DNA of 64,000 nucleotides from DASWJZ01 sp963805325 (lineage in GTDB: Bacteria; Pseudomonadota; Alphaproteobacteria; Rhizobiales; Afifellaceae): contig CAWDTS010000005.1 in the NCBI GenBank assembly GCA_963805325.1, positions 167,454 through 231,453 of the forward strand, in the 5' to 3' direction. This document shows, in pieces, positions 51,809 through 60,217 of the stretch; the first letter of the stretch is position 1; the number at the start of each line of letters is the position of its first letter. The position numbers were made by a program, and so were the translations under genes. Under the pieces are notes generated by a model that worked only from the letters and a program-made list of their open reading frames with translations, was not told the DNA's origin and ran no database searches.

Positions 51809-53191
51809 CTAATCGAATATGCTGGCGAGCGCTCCGTCAATCGCGCCGGTGATCTGGTCGATATCGTCAGCGGTGGCGATTAGCGCCGGGCTCAAGCACA
51901 GCGTGTTGTTGAAACCTGGCAGTGAGCGGTTGGTCATGCCGATGATGACGCCTTGCGCCCTGCATTCCGCGACCACGGCGGCAACCCGCTTCTCCTCGGC
52001 CGGTTCCCTAGTCTCGCGGTCGGCCACCAGCTCGACGCCCCAGAACAAGCCCTTGCCGCGCACCTGCCCGACAACCGCGTGCTTTTCCATCAGTGCCTCG
52101 AGGTTACGCTTTAGCCGCTCTCCCATCGCCAGGGTGTTGTCGAGCAGGTTCTCGTCTTCGATAATCCGCATGTTCTCAAGCGCGGCTGCCGGACCGGCGG
52201 CACATCCGCCGAAGGTGGAGATGTCGCGGAAATGGGAGAGAGGATCCTCCGGGCTGTCCTTGAACATTTCGAACACGGCCTCGGTGGTCACCGTGCAGGA
52301 GATCGCGGCATATCCGGAAGCGACGCCCTTCGCCATGGTCACGAAATCCGGCCTCACGCCGTAGTTCTGGTAGCCGAACCATTCTCCGGTACGCCCGACG
52401 CCGCACACGACTTCGTCAATGTGGATAAGGATGTCGTGGCGCCGGCAGATGTCCTGCACCTTGTCCCAATAGCCCTTGGGTGGGGTGATCACGCCGCCGC
52501 CCGCGGTGATCGGCTCTAGGCAGATCGCGCCGATCGTGTCCGGCCCTTCGCGCAGGATCACCGCCTCGATGGCATCGGCGACCATCTCTCCGTAGTTCTC
52601 AACCTTGCCGTACTGCGAGCGATATTCGAGGCAGTGCGGAACCTCGACGAAGCCAGGCGCAAACGGCCCGTACTGGGCGACGCGCTCAGGCTGCCCACCG
52701 GCCGACAGCGTGCCGATCGTGGTGCCGTGATAGTCGCGCTCCCGGTAGAGAACCTTGTATTTGCGGCCACCGTGGTGCCGGTGCGCGATCTGGCGCACCA
52801 TCTTGAACACCTTCTCGTTCGCCTCGGAGCCGGAATTGGAATAGTACACCCGGCTCAGGCCCGGCATCTTTTCTGTCAGGCGGCGCGCAAACAGAGCACC
52901 GGGAATTGAGCCGGCCGAGTTGGCGAAGTAGTTCAGCTTGATGAGCTGGTCGCGCACGGCATTGGCAATGCTTTCGCGCCCGTAGCCGACATTGACGGTC
53001 CAAACTCCGCCTGACACGGCATCCAGAAATTCCTTGCCGGCCGCGTCCCAGACTCGCATGCCGCGCCCTTCCACGATCACCGTCGGATCGATGGTCTCGA
53101 ACATCTTGTGTTGGATAAGATGATGCCAGACATGGGCGCGGTCGGCTTCGATGACGTCGCGTATGTCGTTCGCCTGCGGATTTACGTTCAT
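51809..53191 (-). CDS. tpa: taurine--pyruvate aminotransferase (class III)
   Basis: The 460-residue PLP enzyme starts MNVNPQANDIRDVIEADRAH. Class III motifs are present: GGVWTVNVGYGRESIANAV, YYSNSGSEANEKVFKM, IGAICLEPITAGGGVITP, ILIHIDEVVCGVGRTGEWFG and the Schiff-base Lys in VTMAKGVASGYAAIS. Length, N terminus and its place upstream of xsc support taurine:pyruvate transamination to sulfoacetaldehyde and alanine. The frame is open upstream to 53410, but the ATG at 53191 gives the usual protein. Other omega-amino-acid substrates remain possible. Confidence 0.88.
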   Translation of the reverse strand: MNVNPQANDIRDVIEADRAHVWHHLIQHKMFETIDPTVIVEGRGMRVWDAAGKEFLDAVSGGVWTVNVGYGRESIANAVRDQLIKLNYFANSAGSIPGALFARRLTEKMPGLSRVYYSNSGSEANEKVFKMVRQIAHRHHGGRKYKVLYRERDYHGTTIGTLSAGGQPERVAQYGPFAPGFVEVPHCLEYRSQYGKVENYGEMVADAIEAVILREGPDTIGAICLEPITAGGGVITPPKGYWDKVQDICRRHDILIHIDEVVCGVGRTGEWFGYQNYGVRPDFVTMAKGVASGYAAISCTVTTEAVFEMFKDSPEDPLSHFRDISTFGGCAAGPAAALENMRIIEDENLLDNTLAMGERLKRNLEALMEKHAVVGQVRGKGLFWGVELVADRETREPAEEKRVAAVVAECRAQGVIIGMTNRSLPGFNNTLCLSPALIATADDIDQITGAIDGALASIFD

Positions 53192-53346
53192 GGCGTTTGT
53201 CTCTCGATTCGCGACGCAGGCAGATGCCTCGAGTCGCTCATAAAGGTTATTGGCGATTTCGCTGCCACGCTGGCGCCGGCAGCCGTCGCCAAACCGACCC
53301 TCTAGCAGATTATTTATGGGAGCAGGTCGATTTGGCAAACGGCCAC

Positions 53347-54276
53347 TTATCCGTGCCCCGACCGGGCCGGGATCAGCGCCTCGGGGTGCTTGATAAGTAT
53401 TTCCCGCCACAGGAATTCCTCTGCAGCGGTGTGCGCGCCGACAAGCCGAACGGCAGCGAGAGTCAGATTTGCCGCGGGGAGCACCTCGCTCAGGTCGCTC
53501 AACTTTCCGCTTAGCACTGCTTCGCGGGCGACGCTTTCGGGAATCCAGGCGATGCCGACTCCGTTGAGGGCGAATTGCAGCGCGGCCAGCGTCAGCGCCG
53601 TCTCAACCTTGCGGCGCACGAATTCTTCGCGCGGAATCCGCGGCAAGACCTCATCGTTGAACATGCGCCCGAGAAAGACGTCGCTTGGATAGGCGATGAC
53701 CGGCAACTCGCCGCGGGCGTAGGAGTCGTTAAGGAGACCCAGGCGGTCAGCGGCGAACACCGGTATGAAGCGCTCGGTTCCGAGTTGCACGCGCTCAAGA
53801 AACACGCCTGCGTCCGCGGCAGCCTCGGCGCTCGACTGGTAGTTGATCAGCAGATCGGCCTGCTTGGCCATCAGCAGCGCCATGCACTCCTCGCGGTTCG
53901 CACTGCGGAGCCTGACGCTCACATCGATGCGCTGCGACAGTATTTCCACGATCGCCGGCGTCCGCGTGGCGGTGATCGAATGCTGGCTGGCGATGATGAT
54001 GCGGTTGTGAGCCTCGCGGCCCTGACGGCGCAGCTCGTAAAGCAAATCCTTCATTTGCGTAACAAGGCGCCTGATCTCTGCTTCGTGGTTCGAGATCGGG
54101 GGTTTGAGTCCGATCGGCTTGCGGTCCCGATCGAACAGTTCCGCGCCGACATAGTGCTCGATCGCCCGGATGCGACGCGAGAAAGCCGGCTGAGTGACGA
54201 ATCTGCGCCGCGCCGCCGCGTTGAAGGAGCCGGTTTCAATGACGGCGACGATGTCTTCCAGCCATTCGAGCCGCAT
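53347..54276 (-). CDS. LysR family regulator, divergent from cuyA (CuyR-like)
   Basis: The 309-residue regulator has a LysR helix-turn-helix (MRLEWLEDIVAVIETGSFNAAARRRFVTQPAFSRRIRAIEHYVG, residues 1-45) and an effector domain (NRIIIASQHSITATRTPAIVE...VGIAWIPESVAREAVLSGKL). It is divergent from the L-cysteate sulfo-lyase gene. The T-N11-A palindrome at 54289-54305 lies between them. Regulators at this place in other bacteria are called CuyR, so cysteate-responsive control of cuyA is likely; it may also act on tpa-xsc, which follow on the same strand. Confidence 0.88.
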   Translation of the reverse strand: MRLEWLEDIVAVIETGSFNAAARRRFVTQPAFSRRIRAIEHYVGAELFDRDRKPIGLKPPISNHEAEIRRLVTQMKDLLYELRRQGREAHNRIIIASQHSITATRTPAIVEILSQRIDVSVRLRSANREECMALLMAKQADLLINYQSSAEAAADAGVFLERVQLGTERFIPVFAADRLGLLNDSYARGELPVIAYPSDVFLGRMFNDEVLPRIPREEFVRRKVETALTLAALQFALNGVGIAWIPESVAREAVLSGKLSDLSEVLPAANLTLAAVRLVGAHTAAEEFLWREILIKHPEALIPARSGHG

Positions 54277-54288
54277 AAGGCCTCCTAT

Positions 54289-54305
54289 TATGCAGAAGAG
54301 GCATA
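54289..54305. promoter_or_regulatory. LysR-type T-N11-A operator candidate between cuyR-like and cuyA genes
   Basis: The bases tatgc-agaagag-gcata form a perfect 5-base inverted repeat with 7-base spacing inside an AT-rich stretch. That is the T-N11-A shape of LysR recognition sites. It lies 12 bases from the regulator start and 84 bases from the cuyA start. Confidence 0.65.
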
Positions 54306-54388
54306 TTATCTGTTCAAGTTAGCATTTGATCAATGCGTTGAACCGCGTAACTTTCAGAACACGCAACTCGTCAGGACGCCGTGGTCAG

Positions 54389-55417
54389 ATGCATCTCGCT
54401 CGTTTTCCCCGCATTTTCCTCGCGCATCTCCCGACCCCCCTGGAGTTCATGAGCCGCCTGACGGCGGAGCTCGGCGGACCTGAAATCTGGATCAAGCGGG
54501 ACGACTGCACCGGCCTTTCGACCGGTGGAAACAAGACGCGCAAGCTCGAATTCCTGATGGCCGAGGCCGAGGCGCAGCGCGCCGACGTCGTCATGACCCA
54601 GGGCGCGACCCAGTCGAACCACGCCCGCCAGACCGCAGCCTTCGCGGCCAAGCTCGGCATGCAGTGCCACATCCTGCTGGAAGATCGGACCGGATCGAAC
54701 GATCCGAACTACAAGGAAAACGGCAACGTTTTCCTCGATTACTTGCACGGCGCAACGACGGAGCCGCGGCGCGGCGGCCTCGACATGAATGCGGAGATGG
54801 AGGCGGTTGCCGACAAGCTGCGCGCCAACGGAAAGAAGATCTATACAATCCCTGGCGGCGGCTCCAACCCGACCGGTGCGCTCGGCTACGCCAACTGCGC
54901 GCTTGAGCTCGTCAACCAGGCGAATGAACGCCGGCTTGTCCTCGACCACATAGTGCATGCCACGGGCAGCGCCGGGACCCAGGCCGGCCTCGTCGTCGGC
55001 CTGAAGGCGATCAACGCGCAGATCCCGTTGCTCGGCATCGGCGTCCGGGCGCCGCGGCAGAAGCAGGAGGAGAACGTCTACAATCTTGCCGTCGCGACAG
55101 CCGAAAAGCTCGGATGCCCGGGCATCGTCGAACGCAGCGACGTCATCGCCAACACCGACTATGTCGGGGAGGGCTACGGGATACCCGCGCCGTCGACGAT
55201 CGAGGCGATCGAGATGTTTGCGCAGCTGGAAGGCATTCTGCTCGACCCGGTCTATTCGGGCAAAGGCGCAGCTGGACTCATCGATTTGGTCCGAAATGGC
55301 CATTTCAGAAAGGGCGAACGCGTCGTATTCTTGCATACGGGCGGTTCCGCGGCGCTGTTCGGTTACACGAATGCATTTGCGTTCAATCAGGCCGCCGCGC
55401 CGGTCGCTGCTGAGTGA
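54389..55417 (+). CDS. cuyA: L-cysteate sulfo-lyase (D-cysteine desulfhydrase family)
   Basis: The 342-residue PLP enzyme of fold type II starts MHLARFPRIFLAHLPTPLE. The PLP Lys is in GLSTGGNKTRKLEFL; MTQGATQSNHARQTAAFAAKL, IPGGGSNPTGALGYANCALEL and HATGSAGTQAGLVVGL are nearly word for word the CuyA pattern I know from marine alphaproteobacteria. It turns L-cysteate into pyruvate, sulfite and ammonium. An in-frame ATG at 54326 gives an unusual N terminus, so 54389 is preferred. It overlaps the DegT aminotransferase gene by 4 bases (GTGA) and leads the operon. D-cysteine desulfhydrase activity is the alternative. Confidence 0.88.
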   Translation: MHLARFPRIFLAHLPTPLEFMSRLTAELGGPEIWIKRDDCTGLSTGGNKTRKLEFLMAEAEAQRADVVMTQGATQSNHARQTAAFAAKLGMQCHILLEDRTGSNDPNYKENGNVFLDYLHGATTEPRRGGLDMNAEMEAVADKLRANGKKIYTIPGGGSNPTGALGYANCALELVNQANERRLVLDHIVHATGSAGTQAGLVVGLKAINAQIPLLGIGVRAPRQKQEENVYNLAVATAEKLGCPGIVERSDVIANTDYVGEGYGIPAPSTIEAIEMFAQLEGILLDPVYSGKGAAGLIDLVRNGHFRKGERVVFLHTGGSAALFGYTNAFAFNQAAAPVAAE

Positions 55418-56640
55418 GGTTCAACGTATTGACCGCGCCAAGGCAGTTCAAAGGGGCGTTCACGCAGCAGGAACCGATTGGCGACGCGGCGATTGCCGCC
55501 GCCGTGGACGTCATGAAGACGGGACGGCTGCATCGCTACAACACGCTCGGCGGAGAAGTCTCGCAAGTTGCGCAGTTTGAAGCGGAATATGCCGCCTGGC
55601 AGGGTCAATCCTACTGTCTGGCCTGCGCCTCCGGCGGCTATGCCATGCACATCGCGCTGCTTGCGGCGGGAATGCGGCCCGGCGAGCCGGTGCTCACCAA
55701 CGCTTTCACGCTGTCGCCCGTGCCGGGCGCGATCGCCAATGCTGGCGGCAGGCCGGTCCTGGTCGAATGCACGCGCGACCTCGTCATCGATCTCGATGAC
55801 CTCGATGCCAAGGCGGCGCGGAGCAAAGCGCGTTTTCTGCTGCTGTCGCATATGCGCGGTCATATCGCCGACATGGACAAGATCGGGACTATCATCGATG
55901 CGCACGGGATGACCCTGATCGAGGATTGCGCGCATACGATGGGCGCGTCCTGGAACGGCGTGAGAAGCGGTAATTTCGGGCTCGCCGGCTGCTTCAGCAC
56001 GCAGACCTACAAGCACATGAATTCGGGCGAGGGCGGCCTGCTCACCTCGAACGATCCCGCCTTCATGGCGCGCGCGATCATCCTTTCCGGTTCCTACATG
56101 CTCTACGAGCGGCACGGCGCAGCGCCTGACGCCTCGCATTTCACGGATATCCGGCTGGATACGCCGAACTGTTCCGGCCGGATGGACAATCTGCGCGCCG
56201 CGATCTTGCGCCCCCAGCTGGCGGAGCTCGACCGCAACATCGCGCGCTGGAACGATCGCTACCGGACGCTGGAAAAGGCGTTGGGCAGATCAGGGTTCTT
56301 CCACTTGCCGGAGCGCCCGAAGGCCGAGAGTTATGTCGGCAGCTCCATCCAGTTCCTGCTCGAGGGAATTTCACAGGACTATGCGCAGGCCTTCGTCGCC
56401 GCAAACACGGCGCTCGGCGTCGAGCTGAAATGGTTTGGTGCAGAGGAGCCGGTCGCGTTCACCTCCAATCATCACAGCTGGCGCTATTTGGAGCCGCAAT
56501 CGCTTCCGCGAACCGACGCGGTTCAGTCGGGCCTTTTTGACATGCGTATCCCGCTGACATTCTCCCTCGTCGACTGCGCCCACATAGCGGAGATCATCGT
56601 CCACTGCGCCGAGCGGCTCCGCCTGAAAGGGGCGGCCTGA
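55414..56640 (+). CDS. DegT/DnrJ/EryC1/StrS family aminotransferase
   Basis: The 408-residue fold-type-I PLP enzyme has LACASGGYAMHIALLAAGMRPG, LIEDCAHTMGASWNGVRSG (PLP-binding Asp) and the Schiff-base Lys in FSTQTYKHMNSGEGGLLTS. The family usually aminates keto-sugars bound to nucleotides in polysaccharide or antibiotic synthesis. Here no sugar-nucleotide gene is near: it is wedged between cuyA and an Asp/Glu-type racemase with overlaps on both sides and a GTG start. Transamination of a sulfonated keto or amino acid such as sulfopyruvate/cysteate is an attractive inference. Confidence 0.88.
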   Translation: MRFNVLTAPRQFKGAFTQQEPIGDAAIAAAVDVMKTGRLHRYNTLGGEVSQVAQFEAEYAAWQGQSYCLACASGGYAMHIALLAAGMRPGEPVLTNAFTLSPVPGAIANAGGRPVLVECTRDLVIDLDDLDAKAARSKARFLLLSHMRGHIADMDKIGTIIDAHGMTLIEDCAHTMGASWNGVRSGNFGLAGCFSTQTYKHMNSGEGGLLTSNDPAFMARAIILSGSYMLYERHGAAPDASHFTDIRLDTPNCSGRMDNLRAAILRPQLAELDRNIARWNDRYRTLEKALGRSGFFHLPERPKAESYVGSSIQFLLEGISQDYAQAFVAANTALGVELKWFGAEEPVAFTSNHHSWRYLEPQSLPRTDAVQSGLFDMRIPLTFSLVDCAHIAEIIVHCAERLRLKGAA

Positions 56641-57413
56641 TGCTCGAGGCGCGGGCCAGGCGGCGCATCGGGATCATTGGGGGCATGGGCCCCGAGGCGA
56701 CAGTGCTGCTGATGCAGCGCATCATCAAGGCGACGCCCGCCACCGACGATGCCGATCACGTGCCGATGCTCGTCGACAACAACCCGCAAGTGCCGTCACG
56801 GATCGCAGCGCTGATCGAAAAGCGAGGCGACGATCCCGGTCCGGTTATCGCGGCGATGGCGCGGAACCTGCGAGCCTGGGGCGCCGAGGCGCTCGCGATG
56901 CCGTGCAACACCGCGCATCATTTCGCCGACGAGATACGCGCCGCGGCGACAATCCCGTTCCTCGACATGGTTCGGCTGTCGGTCGACCGGATTGTATCCG
57001 AAGCCGGTTCGGGGACACGCATCGGCATGCTTGCGTCACCGGCGGTGCGGATCGCCGGCGTGTTCGACAAGGCATTCGGCGCATCGGGGCCGGAGCTGGT
57101 CTATCTGGACGACGACGGACCGCTGCTCGATCTGATCAGGCACATCAAGACACGCGGCGGCGACGAGGCGGCACGCCGCGAACTCGGACGGCTCGCGAAG
57201 AAACTTGCTCGACAGGGCGCTGATTTGCTGCTCGTCTCGTGTTCCGAGCTTTCGCTGGTGTCCGATGCGCTGCCCGGCTCCGTTCCGTCCCTCGACACGA
57301 TCGATGTGCTGGCGGAAGCCTGCGTCGCATTTTCGATCGAGGCACAGATCTTGCGAAGGTGGGATCGAATTGCTGGGCGGTCGGCTGGGCGGGAGACGAT
57401 CGCTGCAGATTAA
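56640..57413 (+). CDS. aspartate/glutamate racemase family protein
   Basis: The 257-residue cofactor-independent racemase fold has IGIIGGMGPEATVLLMQRI, the first catalytic Cys in LAMPCNTAHHFADEI and the second in LLLVSCSELSLVSDA. Both cysteines are present, which favours racemase activity over the one-Cys relatives. It starts on the last base of the aminotransferase stop and comes just before the sulfonate transporter. Racemisation of an acidic amino acid is expected; in this operon cysteate (a structural analogue of aspartate) is the obvious candidate, by inference. Confidence 0.88.
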   Translation: MLEARARRRIGIIGGMGPEATVLLMQRIIKATPATDDADHVPMLVDNNPQVPSRIAALIEKRGDDPGPVIAAMARNLRAWGAEALAMPCNTAHHFADEIRAAATIPFLDMVRLSVDRIVSEAGSGTRIGMLASPAVRIAGVFDKAFGASGPELVYLDDDGPLLDLIRHIKTRGGDEAARRELGRLAKKLARQGADLLLVSCSELSLVSDALPGSVPSLDTIDVLAEACVAFSIEAQILRRWDRIAGRSAGRETIAAD

Positions 57414-57454
57414 CAACGAAACGCCGCGTCAAACACAATGAGTGGGAGAGTGGA

Positions 57455-58444
57455 ATGATCAAGTCAGTACTAACCGGTGTAATCGCGGGGACAATGACCG
57501 TGCTCATGGCCGGCTCCGCGATGGCCGAAAAGATCATTATCGGCCATTTCGGCAATCCAACGCCAATGCAGCTCCTGGCATCGTCCGATGCCATCCAGAA
57601 AGCAACGGGCTGGGACGTGGAGTGGCGCAAGTTCGCCGCCGGGACCGACGTCATCGCCGCGATGGCATCGGGCGACGTCGTCCTCTCCGAACTGGGCTCC
57701 TCGCCGCTGGCGATCGCGGCCAGCCAGGGCGTCGATCTTCAGTTGATCTCATTCTCCGATGTCATCGGCAAGGCCGAGTCGCTAATCGTCAGCAACGATT
57801 CCGGGATTTCTTCGCTGGCTGACCTCAAGGGAAAGCGTGTTGCGGTTCCCGTCGGCTCCACGGCGCATTTCTCGCTGATGGGCGCGCTTCAGCATGAAGG
57901 CATCGACCAGAACGACGTCACCATCATCAGCATGCCGCCGGATCAGATTGCCGCCGCATGGGGCCAAGGTGCGATCGACGCTGCGTGGATTTGGCAGCCT
58001 GTCCAGTCCGAGATCCTGAAGACCGGCAAGCTGCTGATCGGTGCTGACCAGACCGCTGAATGGGGCTTCCCGACCTTCGACGGCTGGGTGGTGAACCGCG
58101 AGTTCGGAGCGGCCAACAAGGACAAGATCGTCGCGTTTCTGAAAGAGGTCGAAAGGGTCAACCAGATGTACCTGAAGGACCCATCGGCGTGGACGGTGGA
58201 CAGCGAACCGGTGAAGACGCTTGCCGCCGCGACCGGCGCGGATCCGGCGCAGGTCCCGGGTATCCTGGAAGGGTTCACGTTCCTGCCACTGTCGGTGCAG
58301 GTCACCGATACATGGCTCGGAGGCGCGGCCAACACGATCAAAGGCACCGCCGATTTCCTGAAGTCCGCCGGGCGTATCGATAAGGTAGCGGATGACTACA
58401 CCCCCTTTGTGAATGCCGATTATGCGAAGGCGGCCGCCCAATAG
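57455..58444 (+). CDS. taurine/sulfonate-type ABC transporter substrate-binding protein (TauA-like)
   Basis: The 329-residue periplasmic protein has a signal peptide (MIKSVLTGVIAGTMTVLMAGSAMA, cut about residue 24). The TauA/SsuA fold follows: IIGHFGNPTPMQLLASSDAI, VEWRKFAAGTDVIAAMASGDVVLSELGSSP and LADLKGKRVAVPVGSTAHFSL. The GTDVIAAMASGDV block is typical for taurine binding proteins. A stem-loop follows its stop. With the ATPase and permease genes downstream it forms a complete importer for taurine or a related sulfonate. Confidence 0.9.
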   Translation: MIKSVLTGVIAGTMTVLMAGSAMAEKIIIGHFGNPTPMQLLASSDAIQKATGWDVEWRKFAAGTDVIAAMASGDVVLSELGSSPLAIAASQGVDLQLISFSDVIGKAESLIVSNDSGISSLADLKGKRVAVPVGSTAHFSLMGALQHEGIDQNDVTIISMPPDQIAAAWGQGAIDAAWIWQPVQSEILKTGKLLIGADQTAEWGFPTFDGWVVNREFGAANKDKIVAFLKEVERVNQMYLKDPSAWTVDSEPVKTLAAATGADPAQVPGILEGFTFLPLSVQVTDTWLGGAANTIKGTADFLKSAGRIDKVADDYTPFVNADYAKAAAQ

Positions 58445-58460
58445 GGATGATGCCTTTTTC

Positions 58461-58486
58461 CCCGGGCCTGGTTTCCGGGCCCGGGG
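58461..58486 (+). promoter_or_regulatory. stem-loop between substrate-binding protein and ATPase genes
   Basis: The bases cccgggcc and ggcccggg pair as a perfect 8-base stem around a loop of about nine bases, right after the binding-protein gene. No T-run follows. It matches the hairpins after the binding-protein genes at 12.0 and 19.5 kb. Confidence 0.65.
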
Positions 58487-58507
58487 GAGCCAGCGAGACG
58501 GGATGAT

Positions 58508-59296
58508 ATGCCTCTGCAAATCAAGGACGCCTCGGTTGTCTTCCCGGCCAAGGATGGCCGTTCATCGGTCGCGGCGCTCCAGAGGATCGACCTGGCGCTT
58601 GACGAGAGCGACTTCGTCGTCGCGCTCGGCGCTTCGGGATGCGGAAAATCGACGTTGCTCAATCTCATCGCCGGCTTTCTTTCGCCGACGAGTGGAGAGA
58701 TCCTGCTGGATGGCCGCAAGGTCAACGGCCCCGGAGCCGACCGGTCCGTCGTATTCCAGAAGCACGCCTTGATGCCGTGGCTGAATGTTCGCGACAACGT
58801 CGCCTTCGGCCTGAAGCTGCAGGAGCGATCCGAAGCGGAGCGCTACAAGATCGCCAACGAGTTCATCGCACTGCTCGGCCTGACCGGGTTTGAGGAGTTG
58901 CCCATCTACTCGCTCTCTGGCGGCATGCAGCAACGCGTCGGCATTGCGCGCGCGCTGACTTGCGATCCGCGGGTTCTGCTGATGGACGAGCCGCTCGGCG
59001 CGCTCGATGCTCTGACGCGCGAGAAGGCGCAGGAGCTGATCCTGAACATCTGGGAGAGCACCAAGAAAACCGTCTTCTTCATCACCCACAGCGTGGAAGA
59101 AGCGCTGTTCATGGGAACCAAGCTCATCGTGATGTCTCCGCGTCCGGGCCGCATCACTCATCGCTTCGACCTGCCGTTCTCGGGCCAGTTCATCGGCGGC
59201 GCGAAGGCGCGCGAAGTGAAGGCGTCGGCGGATTTCATCAAACTGCGCGAGGAGGTGCTGAGCATCATCTTCGCTGACGAGGAGGCGTTGGCATGA
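58508..59296 (+). CDS. taurine/sulfonate-type ABC transporter ATP-binding protein (TauB-like)
   Basis: The 262-residue ATPase has Walker A (LGASGCGKSTLLNLI), Q-loop (VVFQKHALMPWLNVRDNV), signature (LSGGMQQRVGIARAL), Walker B (VLLMDEPLGALDALTREKAQE) and switch His (FFITHSVEEALFMG). The Q-loop and the D-loop wording are those of the TauB/SsuB/nitrate group. It overlaps the permease gene by 4 bases. Confidence 0.93.
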   Translation: MPLQIKDASVVFPAKDGRSSVAALQRIDLALDESDFVVALGASGCGKSTLLNLIAGFLSPTSGEILLDGRKVNGPGADRSVVFQKHALMPWLNVRDNVAFGLKLQERSEAERYKIANEFIALLGLTGFEELPIYSLSGGMQQRVGIARALTCDPRVLLMDEPLGALDALTREKAQELILNIWESTKKTVFFITHSVEEALFMGTKLIVMSPRPGRITHRFDLPFSGQFIGGAKAREVKASADFIKLREEVLSIIFADEEALA

Positions 59297-60165
59297 CTGA
59301 AAGCGTTCATCCAATCGCCCGGCCGGCGTCCGAAGGGTGGCTTGCGCGGCTTTCCAAGGCGCGTGCGACCAAGCCGGGCGAGGTCTATGGCGTTCCTGGC
59401 CAGGGCGACACGAGGTGGCTCAGCATAGCGACGATCGCCCTCCTGATTGCCGTATGGTGGCTGTTCACTTTCATGGGGTGGGTCAAGCCGCTCTTCGTGC
59501 CTTCTCCAGCTGCCGTGTTCGAGAAGTTCATCGTCACCTGGAACAACGGCTTCACGGGCACGCCGTTTTGGGAGCACATCGCGATTTCGACGGCGCGTGT
59601 GTTCGGGGCGTTTTTGCTTGCGACTGCCATCGGTGTTCCGCTCGGCTTGGGCATGGGCATGAGCCCGGCCATACGCGGCATCTTCGATCCGCCGATCGAG
59701 TTCTACCGCCCGATTCCGCCGCTTGCCTATCTGCCGCTGATGATCATCTGGTTCGGCATCGGCGAAACGTCGAAGGTGCTGCTGATCTTTCTTTCGGTGT
59801 TCGCGCCGGTGGCGCTCGGCGCGCGTTCCGGGGTCAAATCGGCGGCGATCGAGCAGATCCATGCCGCCTATTCTTTCGGCGCCAGCCGATGGAAGGTGAT
59901 GCGACATGTCATCTTGCCGTCGGCCATGCCCGAGATCCTGACCGCGATGCGGATCGGCATCGGGTTTGGCTGGACCACGCTTGTGGCGGCAGAGATGGTG
60001 GCGGCGACCAAGGGCATCGGCTACATGGTGCTGTCGGCCTCGCAGTTCCTTCAGACGTCGACCGTTATCATGGGGATCATCGTCATCGCGGCGATTGCCT
60101 ACGCCTTCGACATGCTGATGCGTTTTGTCGAGCGCAAGGTCGTGCCCTGGAAGGGCAAAGTGTAA
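59293..60165 (+). CDS. taurine/sulfonate-type ABC transporter permease (TauC-like)
   Basis: The 290-residue inner-membrane permease has six expected helices (WLSIATIALLIAVWWLFTFMG first). Its family stretch is GMSPAIRGIFDPPIEFYRPIPPLAYLPLMIIWFG and its EAA loop AAYSFGASRWKVMRHVILPSAMPEILTAMR. ATG at 59293 overlaps the ATPase stop. The HpsN-type dehydrogenase gene begins 52 bases further on. Confidence 0.93.
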   Translation: MTESVHPIARPASEGWLARLSKARATKPGEVYGVPGQGDTRWLSIATIALLIAVWWLFTFMGWVKPLFVPSPAAVFEKFIVTWNNGFTGTPFWEHIAISTARVFGAFLLATAIGVPLGLGMGMSPAIRGIFDPPIEFYRPIPPLAYLPLMIIWFGIGETSKVLLIFLSVFAPVALGARSGVKSAAIEQIHAAYSFGASRWKVMRHVILPSAMPEILTAMRIGIGFGWTTLVAAEMVAATKGIGYMVLSASQFLQTSTVIMGIIVIAAIAYAFDMLMRFVERKVVPWKGKV

Positions 60166-60217
60166 TCCGTTTCATCGACAGCCCCGTCCTATGGCGCCTT
60201 CGCGCCCAGAGATTTCG

